A stretch of 64,000 nt of DNA from Desulfopila sp. IMCC35008 (GTDB taxonomy: Bacteria > Desulfobacterota > Desulfobulbia > Desulfobulbales > Desulfocapsaceae), in the NCBI RefSeq assembly GCF_010646885.2, contig NZ_CP050700.1, forward strand, positions 248,001 to 312,000. The letters are read 5' to 3'. Below are positions 56,017-64,000 of this stretch, in pieces; the first letter of the stretch is position 1, and each line of letters opens with the position of its first letter. Below the pieces are notes generated by a model. The model made no database searches and was not told where the DNA came from. It was given only the letters and a program-made list of their open reading frames with translations. Both the position numbers and the translations under genes were made by a program.

Positions 56017-56156
56017 TTCATTTCCTGTTGTAAGGATCGTCTTTCGTTTCAATTTTGCTGAAGACATGATAAATGGTTGTTCTTAACTGTTTATGGCGTC
56101 AGCGGCAAAACTGCATCTTCATGGTTAACACAATGTCTTTATGAGATAAAGGGGTA

Positions 56157-57263
56157 ATGATGGCTCAATCACGACTGGACAGATTATATAGCTATATGGA
56201 AGAGGCCGGGTTGCATGCACTGGCTATCAATGCGGGTCCGACGATGACCTACCTGAGTGGGTTGCAATTTCACCTGATGGAACGACCCGTTGTGATGATT
56301 TTAACAACCAGTGATGCTCCCACCATTATCCTGCCCCAACTGGAACAGCGTAAACTTGCGGATCTTGATTGGGATCCCCGGGTCTTTACCTATGACGAGA
56401 ATCCAGAGAGATGGCAGGCGGTGTTTGCAACAGCCCTGGCCGATCTGGGCTTGGCCGGTCGGAGAGTTGGTGTAGAACCCAACAGGATGCGTCTTCTGGA
56501 ATACAATTACCTGAAAGGAGCGATCGCGGCCGACTATACGGATGGTTCGGGGGTCTCGGCTCGCTTGCGAATGCAAAAGGATGAGGCCGAGATCGCCAAT
56601 ATGCGGGAAGCGGTACGTATTGCCCAGGATGCGCTGACAGCGACCCTGCCGATGATTGCGGCCGGTGTTCGTGAACAGGATATCGCCTCAGAGCTGGTGT
56701 TACAGCTTCTACGCAACGGCTCGGAGGGGACACTGCCGTTTTCTCCGATTGTGGCAGGAGGGCCCAATGGGGCTAACCCCCACGCGAAACCGGGAGAGAG
56801 AATACTTCGGCATGGTGACCTGTTAATTATCGACTGGGGTGCAAGTTTCAACGGCTATGTCTCGGATCTGACCAGAACATTTGCCATAGGTGAAGTGGAC
56901 GAGGAAAGTCGGAGAATACACGATCTTGTTCACAGGGCCAACAGGGCGGGCCGGGAAGCAGGACGAGCTGGTGTCCCGTGTGCCACCGTTGACAGGGCAG
57001 CCCGTGAGGTGATCGAAGAAGGTGGATATGGCTCACTTTTCCATCACCGTACCGGACACGGCATTGGCATGGAATGCCATGAAGACCCATATATGCATGG
57101 AGAAAACGAGCAGGTGTTAGAGGTCGGTATGGCTTACACTGTTGAACCAGGTATCTATATCGCCGGTAAAAACGGGGTTCGTATCGAGGATGATGTCATT
57201 ATCACCGAAAAAGGCGCTGAGTCACTCTCCACCATGTCAAGAGAACTAACTACCATCGGTTAG
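56157..57263 (+). CDS. M24-family Xaa-Pro peptidase
   Basis: The 368-residue enzyme has a creatinase-like N-terminal domain and an M24 metallopeptidase domain with all five metal ligands: Asp in IDWGASFNG, Asp in SDLTRTF, His in HRTGHGIGMECHEDPY, Glu in EPGIYI and Glu in GVRIEDDV. It probably releases N-terminal residues ahead of proline. AAAGGGGTA precedes tandem ATG codons. Confidence 0.92.
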   Translation: MMAQSRLDRLYSYMEEAGLHALAINAGPTMTYLSGLQFHLMERPVVMILTTSDAPTIILPQLEQRKLADLDWDPRVFTYDENPERWQAVFATALADLGLAGRRVGVEPNRMRLLEYNYLKGAIAADYTDGSGVSARLRMQKDEAEIANMREAVRIAQDALTATLPMIAAGVREQDIASELVLQLLRNGSEGTLPFSPIVAGGPNGANPHAKPGERILRHGDLLIIDWGASFNGYVSDLTRTFAIGEVDEESRRIHDLVHRANRAGREAGRAGVPCATVDRAAREVIEEGGYGSLFHHRTGHGIGMECHEDPYMHGENEQVLEVGMAYTVEPGIYIAGKNGVRIEDDVIITEKGAESLSTMSRELTTIG

Positions 57264-57301
57264 CTTTCAGGAGAGAACCCGGTGAGATGAGACGGAATTT
57301 C

Positions 57302-59791
57302 TCATGAACTGATGCCTCCGGTTGCGGAAAGGTGGGAGAAAACAAGTTTTATCTCCCCATAGGAGAATTCATCATCCAGAGCCTCCTTGATTTGCTTGAA
57401 GGTGGAGCCCGGGTTGGCCTGGATAGCCTTAGTTATCGGCTTGATCTTTGTCTTTTCAATAACGTCCCCAACGGCAACGTCCCCTGACTTTACCCAGTGG
57501 GCGAGATGTCCTTCAATCGTTGTCGTGGTGAGTTCTCTTTTATCGGCAATCTGTTTAATGTCCAGGCCGGTCCTGAAAAGTTCGAGGGTGTATTCTTTTG
57601 TTTTGCCCCTGTGGGGATCCAGCTTCTTTTCTTCCGGAGTATCTTTTTGCTCTTTTTTATCAGGGAGTATGACTGTAGATATACCGTGTTCCTTGCGGTA
57701 CATGCTGATCTGCTCTACCAGCTCTGCTCCATATTTTTCCGTTAACTTTTTGCCTATTCCCTTGACCTTCTGAAAATCTGCCAGGGTGTCGGGCATCTGA
57801 ATGGTTAACTGTATGAGCGTCTTTTGGTGCATGATGTGAAAAGGGGCCAGGCGATCTTTTTGCGCTTTTTGCGCTCGCCATGCTTTTAGTTTCTCAAACA
57901 GTTCGGGATGAGCGATGTCCGATTCGGAATAATTTATCGATGATTTAGTCGTCTTTTGAGGTTTGGAGAGTTCCACCTCAACATTGGAAATTGCCCGCAG
58001 GTATCTGGGGGGTGAAAAATCCTCACCGCAGCTCTCAACTGCCGCAAGTTTTACGGCAGTTGCTTCCATCAACCATTTTTGGCCGTTCTTTAGCTTTTTA
58101 CGAATTTCCTTATTGTCTGTTTCGGTTGTCAGATTATTGGCGATAGTACCGGGCAGGCTGGTGATTTTGTCCCGGAAATAGTTGGCGGCTTTAGCAAGTC
58201 GTTCCCTGATGGCCGGATCATCACCCGGCAGGGTCGAATCCTGGAACAGCCCGGTAAGCTGACGTCTGAAGTTTTCACCTACCTGAAATATCTCTTCCTC
58301 GGTCCTGCGGTATATTTCACCGGGATCAGAGACACCGGTAACATGAATAACCGTTGCGTTACGTTCCAGTACGCGGACCAAATTATTGAGGGCTGCCCGC
58401 AGATTATTAAAACTGAAGGCTTCGTGCAGCAGTTGCTGCTGGTATCGTATTTTAGCCTGGTCGAGTTTGTCAGTGGTAGGAGGGTTTTGCTCAGCGTGGC
58501 GTACAAATTGGTTTACCGTCTGGTCACTTTTTATTCCCGAAGAGGCCACGGGTGAACTGAGGACCAATCCTTCGAAAGTCCGGCAACGGCTGAGTGCCAC
58601 ATACACCTGGCCATGGGCGAATGCAGCTTCGGCATCAATAATGGCCCTGTCAAAAGTAAGCCCCTGGCTTTTGTGGATGGTTATAGCCCAGGCAAGTTTA
58701 AGCGGATACTGGGTAAATGTTCCGATTACCTCAGTCGAGATCTCATTGGTCTCGGGATCAAGAGTGTATTTGGTATTCTGCCAGGTGGTGCGGGCAACGG
58801 TAATCATGTTAGCATCATCCTGGCATTTAACAAGAATCTCTTCATCATCAATGGCCATGATGGTCCCTATTTTACCATTGAAATACTCTTTGTCAGGCGA
58901 CGGATCATTACGGACAAACATGACCTGGGCGCCCTTTTTCAGTTCGAGCGTGTCGATGGTCGGGTACGCATGTTCTGGGAAGTCTCCTTCGAGTTCGGCA
59001 TTAAAAAAGGAGCCCGGACCGGTAAGTTCGGCCAGTTTGGTGACATTGATCGAATCGGCCCTGCTGTTGTGGGTACAGAGGGTAATATAGCCTTCGTCGT
59101 CTGCCGGATAAAAATCGGGATCAAGTCGTGAATTGAGCTTTTTGAGGGTGGCAGGCTCCAGCTGATTGTTTCGCACCTGGTTGAGAATGTCGATAAAGGT
59201 CTGGTCCGACTGGCGGTAGATCTTTTTGAGTTCTATGGGAATCAGTTCTGTTTTAGAGAGGGCGGTGCTGCTGAAAAAATAGGGCGACTGGTAATGGTTG
59301 CGCAGCAACTGCCACTCCTGATCCCTGACCACCGGCGGGAGTTGGTGCAGATCCCCGATCATTAACAGTTGCACACCGCCGAATGGTTTGTCTGAGCGGC
59401 GATGGCGCCGCAGCATGTGGTCGACACAGTCGAGCAGGTCGGCGCGGACCATACTGATTTCATCTATGACCAGCAGGTCAAGGCTGCGGATGATGTTCTT
59501 TTTTTCCCGGCTCATTCGATGATGCCGCTGCTCGTTGTACATCTCGGCACCGGGCACAAAGGGGCTGAACGGCATCTGGAAAAATGAATGGAGAGTGACG
59601 CCACCGGCGTTGATGGCTGCAACACCGGTGGGGGCAGTGATTATCAGCCGTTTCTCCGATTGTAGGGCAATGTCGTGCAGAAACGTGGTCTTGCCGGTTC
59701 CCGCCTTACCGGTGAGGAAGATGTTGCAGTTGGTATAGCGGACAAACTCGTGGGCGAGCAGCAGTTCAGGATTATCTGTAGTACGTGTCAC
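57302..59791 (-). CDS. Pif1/RecD-like helicase with HRDC and winged-helix C terminus
   Basis: The 829-residue protein has an SF1B helicase core: Walker A LTGKAGTGKTTFL, DLLVIDEISMVRADLLD, GDLHQLPPV, and the RecD-like AITIHKSQGLTFDRAI and VYVALSRCRTFEGLVL. An HRDC domain (about 635-705, LADFQKVKGIGKKLTEKYG) and an RQC/HTH_40 domain (about 735-825, LDIKQIADKRELTTTTIEGH) follow. It likely resolves DNA structures in repair. It converges on the peptidase gene and lies 6 nt downstream of the UPF0149 gene. Confidence 0.9.
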   Translation of the reverse strand: MTRTTDNPELLLAHEFVRYTNCNIFLTGKAGTGKTTFLHDIALQSEKRLIITAPTGVAAINAGGVTLHSFFQMPFSPFVPGAEMYNEQRHHRMSREKKNIIRSLDLLVIDEISMVRADLLDCVDHMLRRHRRSDKPFGGVQLLMIGDLHQLPPVVRDQEWQLLRNHYQSPYFFSSTALSKTELIPIELKKIYRQSDQTFIDILNQVRNNQLEPATLKKLNSRLDPDFYPADDEGYITLCTHNSRADSINVTKLAELTGPGSFFNAELEGDFPEHAYPTIDTLELKKGAQVMFVRNDPSPDKEYFNGKIGTIMAIDDEEILVKCQDDANMITVARTTWQNTKYTLDPETNEISTEVIGTFTQYPLKLAWAITIHKSQGLTFDRAIIDAEAAFAHGQVYVALSRCRTFEGLVLSSPVASSGIKSDQTVNQFVRHAEQNPPTTDKLDQAKIRYQQQLLHEAFSFNNLRAALNNLVRVLERNATVIHVTGVSDPGEIYRRTEEEIFQVGENFRRQLTGLFQDSTLPGDDPAIRERLAKAANYFRDKITSLPGTIANNLTTETDNKEIRKKLKNGQKWLMEATAVKLAAVESCGEDFSPPRYLRAISNVEVELSKPQKTTKSSINYSESDIAHPELFEKLKAWRAQKAQKDRLAPFHIMHQKTLIQLTIQMPDTLADFQKVKGIGKKLTEKYGAELVEQISMYRKEHGISTVILPDKKEQKDTPEEKKLDPHRGKTKEYTLELFRTGLDIKQIADKRELTTTTIEGHLAHWVKSGDVAVGDVIEKTKIKPITKAIQANPGSTFKQIKEALDDEFSYGEIKLVFSHLSATGGISS

Positions 59792-59797
59792 AGTTGG

Positions 59798-60541
59798 TTA
59801 TTTCTTTTTGCGTTTGGAGAAGTCAACCTGTATAACCTTTCCCTTTGCAGGTTTGTTCTTTTCGTTTATTGGAGCTTTTGTTGTCGCCGGTCTGCTTACA
59901 TGAACACCGCTTTTTTGCAGACGTGCTCCGTAATCCTGCAGGGTCTGGACGGCAAGGGGCAGGGTGGCAATGAGGAATGCCTGGACCTGCAGTTCACGGT
60001 CATCGTCATCCGGGTCGAAACTGGCAAAGGTCTCAGAGAATATTTCTGCCGGGATCTTTTCAAAAAATGGCATGATTTCAATCGGGTCATTCAGGCCCTG
60101 GATAACCATCATGCTGAAAAACAGCTCTTCCTGTTTGTTGTCCGGATCAGGGTTGTCTTCATCCGGTTCCCATATTTCCGGTCGCAGGGCGAGCGCCTCT
60201 TCAAAACCGTAACTCCACTCAAGTAACTCTTCCAGGTTCTTATCCTGAAGGTTTTCAACCGGGTAGGGAAAGTGAAGTGCGCCACGCATTTTCCTGGCCA
60301 TAAACGATTCATATACCTGGCTAAGGATCAGGTTCATTCCCCTGGCCCGGGCTTCGGCGGGCACGCTGTCTACGTCGTCACCGAATATGGTAAGCAGCCA
60401 CTCTTCCGGCGGGATTTCTACCGGTGTGATCGCCAGACCGTACATAAACCCCATCAGCTCGTTGAACGAGAGGGTCTGCTCTGGGTAGGGGATCTGGGCC
60501 AGGAATTCCTTGAGCAGTGTTTCTTCTATTTGGGAGAGCAT
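59798..60541 (-). CDS. UPF0149/YecA-family protein
   Basis: The 247-residue protein matches UPF0149 (FNELMGFMYGLAITPVEIPP; EEWLLTIFGDD; EWSYGFEEALALRPEIW). It lacks the C-terminal SEC-C zinc motif often seen in YecA and ends in a basic tail (SKRKKK). Function unknown. AGGAAAC precedes the ATG at 60541. Confidence 0.85.
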   Translation of the reverse strand: MLSQIEETLLKEFLAQIPYPEQTLSFNELMGFMYGLAITPVEIPPEEWLLTIFGDDVDSVPAEARARGMNLILSQVYESFMARKMRGALHFPYPVENLQDKNLEELLEWSYGFEEALALRPEIWEPDEDNPDPDNKQEELFFSMMVIQGLNDPIEIMPFFEKIPAEIFSETFASFDPDDDDRELQVQAFLIATLPLAVQTLQDYGARLQKSGVHVSRPATTKAPINEKNKPAKGKVIQVDFSKRKKK

Positions 60542-60806
60542 GTTTCCTGCTATGTAAAATGGTGGAGAAGCCTTTGGTCGTAGAGTGCAAACTAAAAGAT
60601 GAATATACCTCATCTGGCTGAAAAGGAAACCATCATCCTCCTTCTCCTCATACCGTCTGAAAAGAACAACTGTTTTATTTTGTAAGCAAAAATTCCAAAC
60701 AGAATCATTTTCCGCTATACTTCAAATGTTCGATTCATGAGGGCTTTCAGCAGCTGCCATAAAAGTCCTATGCAAAGATAAAAACAACTTTCACAAAGAT
60801 CTGTTC

Positions 60807-62357
60807 ATGTATCCGGGAATTTTAAAATTATCAGAGTATAACTGGAATTATCAAATTATTGAGGGTGTGGTCCGTCAGGTTGGCAAGATGGCTATTATCT
60901 GCCACCTGCTTTTCTTTTTCACCCTTCATTTTGTCGATTCTGATATGCAGGAGATTTTGCTCCGTATGGTAGTAGTTTCTCTCTATATCCCGTTCCTTTT
61001 TTATCCGACGGCCAATTGGCGGGTTCCTCATAAAGTCTATTTCGAGCTCACTGTCGCCCTTACGATGCCCGCCTATTTCAGTTATATGCTGATGCTCGAT
61101 ACTACGACATACTGGGCTGTTACCCTCATATTTATCCTGATGTTCTATAGTGTGTTTGCCAAGTGGCAAGTGGCAATGGTGCTCTATCCATTATCTGTAG
61201 CTGGGGCGTTTTTTGCCTCACATACGATCACGCCACTCTCGCTCGATAATGTCTGGGAAGTTTTCAGGATCGAGTTGATTGGACTGATGGCACTGATACT
61301 GGTCCAGGTGCTGAAAGATTTTTTCGAGGCATCCCATAATGCCATGGTTGAATTGAAAGAGGAGGCAGATAAGCAGAACGAGATTTTTTCGGCCCTGCTC
61401 GATATCTCGGTTGAGGTCTCCCGGTTTGACGACCTGGATGAGATCTTCAGCCTGTTGCTTAAACGTTTTGAGACAATCTTTCCGGGACGCGGTTTCGGCC
61501 TGCTGGTCGAGGGACCAAGGCCCAGGATTATTCCTTACATGGCTTTCAGGGGAATCCAGCATAAAGATACAACCTTCCTGTTGCAGGTTCATCCTTATGT
61601 GCTGGGATTTGCTTCCGTTGGCGACGGGCACGATGAGGAACAGCTTTCTTCATTGGAAGGGGATGACTGGCAGGTTTTCGGTGGAGGAATTAAATCTTCT
61701 TCAATCAAAGGCCAGACGCTCTATTGCTTTAAGCTCTTTGTCAAGGGACGCCGATTGGATAGTGAGGAGCGAAAAACCCTGGGCGTATTCCTGGAAACCA
61801 TACGCGGCATGACACGCACCCGAATCCAGGCCATCGAGCTGGAACGGTATAGCAACACTGATCACCTGAGCGGATTGTTTAACAGGAACTATTTTGATCG
61901 GATTATAGATGCCTGGGAGAAAAAGGCTGTGGATGAAAAGCCTTTCTCTATTATTTATGGTGATATAAATGGGCTCAAACGAGTTAATGACACATACGGG
62001 CATCATGCCGGGGACCTGTTGATTCGTACCTGTGCAGAGTTTTTGTTGGATGAGGTCAGGAACTCGGATCTCGTGTTCCGTATGGGGGGGGATGAGGTTG
62101 TTATCCTCTGTCCCGCAACCGATCTGGATCAGGCTGCGGAGCTGTTGCACCGGATCAACACCAAGCTGGCTGGGCTTGTGGTGGAGTGTGTTGACGAGGT
62201 AAGCGGTGAAGTGACTGAGGAACAGGTCTATATCAGCTTCGGTATGGCCTCAAGCCTTGAACAGGGACCACGCCAAACCGTTGCCCTTGCTGATCAACGG
62301 ATGTATCAAAGCAAAAAAGAGTGGTATGAACGTGGAGGTATCAGTCCGTATCGGTAG
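60807..62357 (+). CDS. Membrane-bound diguanylate cyclase
   Basis: The 516-residue protein has about six N-terminal membrane helices (about 25-180), a coiled linker, a GAF-like sensor region (about 195-345) and a GGDEF domain (about 350-510). The active site reads GGDEV rather than GGDEF; other catalytic features (YGDINGLKRVNDTYGHHAGD) are intact, and an RxxD inhibitory site (RNSD) precedes it at standard distance. Likely makes c-di-GMP, though the Val could lower activity. Its end overlaps the opposite-strand gene by 17 nt. Confidence 0.88.
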   Translation: MYPGILKLSEYNWNYQIIEGVVRQVGKMAIICHLLFFFTLHFVDSDMQEILLRMVVVSLYIPFLFYPTANWRVPHKVYFELTVALTMPAYFSYMLMLDTTTYWAVTLIFILMFYSVFAKWQVAMVLYPLSVAGAFFASHTITPLSLDNVWEVFRIELIGLMALILVQVLKDFFEASHNAMVELKEEADKQNEIFSALLDISVEVSRFDDLDEIFSLLLKRFETIFPGRGFGLLVEGPRPRIIPYMAFRGIQHKDTTFLLQVHPYVLGFASVGDGHDEEQLSSLEGDDWQVFGGGIKSSSIKGQTLYCFKLFVKGRRLDSEERKTLGVFLETIRGMTRTRIQAIELERYSNTDHLSGLFNRNYFDRIIDAWEKKAVDEKPFSIIYGDINGLKRVNDTYGHHAGDLLIRTCAEFLLDEVRNSDLVFRMGGDEVVILCPATDLDQAAELLHRINTKLAGLVVECVDEVSGEVTEEQVYISFGMASSLEQGPRQTVALADQRMYQSKKEWYERGGISPYR

Positions 62358-62601
62358 GGTTTGACTCGCCGTTGTTCTCTGCCGGGTTCTCCTTTTCATC
62401 CGGATATTCCCCTTCAATTGAGGGAATATCATAAAGTTGTTTGGCCGCTAACAGAAGAAACCCCATAGCGGTAAGAGGGGCCAGCATTTTCAGGAAATCC
62501 TCAGGTAGAACGTCTTCTCCGGCGATAAGTGGCAGCCCGTATTTCAGGCCGGTGTAGGAGAGGATTGAAAGCAGGACGGAAAACCACCATGACCACCTCA
62601 T
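62341..62601 (-). CDS. Small membrane protein of unknown function
   Basis: The 86-residue protein has two likely membrane segments (WWFSVLLSILSYTGLKYGLP; about 41-55, LAPLTAMGFLLLAAKQL) and an acidic Asn/Glu-rich tail. No family recognised. It overlaps the HEAT-repeat gene by 4 nt (ATGA) and so belongs to the ABC transporter operon. Confidence 0.6.
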   Translation of the reverse strand: MRWSWWFSVLLSILSYTGLKYGLPLIAGEDVLPEDFLKMLAPLTAMGFLLLAAKQLYDIPSIEGEYPDEKENPAENNGESNPTDTD

Positions 62602-62993
62602 TGGTCGTCCTCCAGGGCCAGTTCGACCATCTCCCGTACCTGAGGGCTGGGGTCGGAGGCAAGCGTCCGGATACTTTCAAAACACTCTTTTGTGCCTATT
62701 ATACCCAGCAGCCCTACCGCTTCACCCCGGATCATTGGAGAGTCAGAACTGAGCAACGGTTTGAGCGAGGGGATGGCCAGGTGGATTTTATCCGGTTGTA
62801 TTGCTTTTAATTCCTCAAAAAGTATCGAGACCCCAAGGCGCACAGCCAGCCGTTCATCGTTTAGGATGTCCCCTGCCCAGTTGTAGTAGTCGGGGTAGCG
62901 CCTGAACATGGCAACAATGTTCTCCACATGTCCCATTTCCAGGAAATCTCCGATAACCTTTTTTAATTCTTTGTCACTTACTTCATTTTTCAT
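62598..62993 (-). CDS. HEAT-repeat protein
   Basis: The 131-residue all-helical protein contains HEAT-like units (DERLAVRLGVSILFEELKAI; PMIRGEAVGLLGIIGTKECF; SPQVREMVELALEDDQ). It probably mediates protein contacts. Its start overlaps the ABC transporter stop by 11 nt, pointing to coupled expression. Confidence 0.8.
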   Translation of the reverse strand: MKNEVSDKELKKVIGDFLEMGHVENIVAMFRRYPDYYNWAGDILNDERLAVRLGVSILFEELKAIQPDKIHLAIPSLKPLLSSDSPMIRGEAVGLLGIIGTKECFESIRTLASDPSPQVREMVELALEDDQ

Positions 62994-64000
62994 TTTTTTG
63001 TGTATTTTGCTCTATGTCGCTGCTTAAATCCATGGTGACCAGTTCGTAGTAGTGTGCCTGCTTTTGCATCAATTGTTCATGATTGCCCTGTTCCGTTATT
63101 CGACCGTTTTTCATCACCACGATATGGTCGGCTCTGCGAATAGTAGAGAGCCGGTGGGCAATGATGAGTGAGGTGCGGCCTTTGAAAATATCGGTAATTG
63201 CCTCTTCGAGAATGTTTTCAGACTCCGTATCGATGGCAGCGGTTGCCTCATCCAAAATAAGAACCCTGGGGTCACGGCATAGGATGCGGGCAAAGGAGAG
63301 CAACTGCTTTTCACCGGTTGAGAGTTCCTGGCCGCCGTCACCTATTTGAGTGTCCAATCCTTCCGGTAGTTTGTCGATAAACCTTTTCATGCCCGTCTTG
63401 CGCATAATCTCCAGTACATCGTCACGGGTCTTTCCCGTATCCATTACGATATTGGACAGCAGGCTGTCCTGGAGCAGCAGCGTATCCTGCAGAACCACAC
63501 CCACCAGGTTCCTGAGGTGATTGTGGGAGATTTCGGAGACGGGGATTCCGTCAATGCAGATGTCTCCCTGTTGCGGGGTGTAAAATCGGAGCAGCAGGTT
63601 GACAAGCGTGGTTTTGCCCGAACCTGTGGTGCCGACCATGGCCACTGTCTTGCCCGCTTTTACCGTCAACTGCAGATCGTGGATAACCGGTGTTTCAGCA
63701 TCATAACCGAAGGTGATTCCATTGAAATCGAGCCGCCCTTCAAAGTCCCTTTTCTGTGTTGGATGTGTCGGTTCCTCAATAACCGGTTGGGTATCCTGAA
63801 GCTGGAAAATGCGTTCGGCCGAGGCCATGGCCGATTGAACGATGGAGAATTTCTGTGACAACTCCCTGAGCGGCTGAAAAAAGAGGCGCATATACGAGAT
63901 GAATGCCACCAATTCTCCCACAGTGAGGTGCTGATGCAATATTTCCCTGCCGCCGTACCAGAGGATAAGTGCAACGGCAGCAGAACTCATAAACTCCGTT
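62983..64000 (-). CDS. MsbA-like ABC exporter, N-terminal part outside window
   Basis: The visible 339 codons include the last membrane helices (YMRLFFQPLRELSQKFSIVQ) and a full ATPase domain: Walker A GTTGSGKTT, Q-loop GVVLQDTLLL, signature LSTGEKQLLSFAR, Walker B VLILDEATAAID and switch His in IAHRLST. The frame stays open to the right edge, so about half the membrane domain is missing. Lipid A core flippase MsbA or a multidrug/peptide exporter are both possible. Confidence 0.88.
   Translation of the reverse strand, partial: TEFMSSAAVALILWYGGREILHQHLTVGELVAFISYMRLFFQPLRELSQKFSIVQSAMASAERIFQLQDTQPVIEEPTHPTQKRDFEGRLDFNGITFGYDAETPVIHDLQLTVKAGKTVAMVGTTGSGKTTLVNLLLRFYTPQQGDICIDGIPVSEISHNHLRNLVGVVLQDTLLLQDSLLSNIVMDTGKTRDDVLEIMRKTGMKRFIDKLPEGLDTQIGDGGQELSTGEKQLLSFARILCRDPRVLILDEATAAIDTESENILEEAITDIFKGRTSLIIAHRLSTIRRADHIVVMKNGRITEQGNHEQLMQKQAHYYELVTMDLSSDIEQNTQKNEK

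Overview
The window is a stretch of bacterial chromosome from a Gram-negative organism: it has a type VI secretion system (T6SS), lipoproteins, a Psp envelope-stress system and periplasmic enzymes. Gene content (rubredoxin, a bd-oxidase-like membrane cytochrome fused to c-type heme modules, an NifU-like protein, a cobalamin riboswitch) is compatible with an anaerobic or microaerophilic Desulfobacterota-type bacterium. That placement is inference; no rRNA or other taxonomic marker is present.

Region 1 (1-16056) is a T6SS core locus on the + strand: tssM (cut by the left edge), tssA, tssB, tssC, hcp, tssE, tssF, tssG, clpV/tssH and vgrG. tssJ, tssK and tssL are not in the window and presumably lie to the left. 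Region 2 (16115-24666) is the accessory cargo and spike module: a DUF2169 adaptor fused to pentapeptide repeats, a second protein made almost wholly of pentapeptide repeats, a DUF3540 protein, a PAAR-like DUF4150 protein, a one-pass FHA-membrane-lytic transglycosylase fusion, and two unrecognised proteins. Region 3 (24694-33162) is a signalling module: a double-FHA protein, a PP2C phosphatase, a secreted trypsin-like protease, a transmembrane Ser/Thr kinase with a periplasmic PEGA domain, and three exported proteins with CsgG/FlgO-like domains. Together regions 2 and 3 look like a threonine-phosphorylation circuit for the T6SS with sensor parts different from the known TagQRST set. This is the best candidate for an undescribed system here.

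Region 4 (33163-36452) holds an orphan cobalamin riboswitch with its own promoter and two terminator-like hairpins but no downstream gene. It is followed by pspABC (- strand) with a near-consensus sigma-54 promoter, divergent from pspF. Region 5 (36578-46631) is metabolic: a membrane-anchored NifU-like protein, murB, a two-gene membrane cytochrome complex and a full pyruvate dehydrogenase set (aceE, aceF, lpd). Region 6 (46659-64000) is mostly housekeeping in short units: YitT-type membrane protein, nitroreductase, slyX, a MinD-like ATPase, a sirtuin, a molybdenum-carrier-like protein, a frameshifted outer-membrane-type gene, a NUDIX-methyltransferase fusion next to a 53-residue rubredoxin, a DJ-1/PfpI protein, a thioesterase, an M24 peptidase, a Pif1-like helicase, a UPF0149 protein, a diguanylate cyclase, a HEAT-repeat protein and an MsbA-like ABC exporter cut by the right edge. 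No tRNA, rRNA, CRISPR array or intact insertion sequence was seen.
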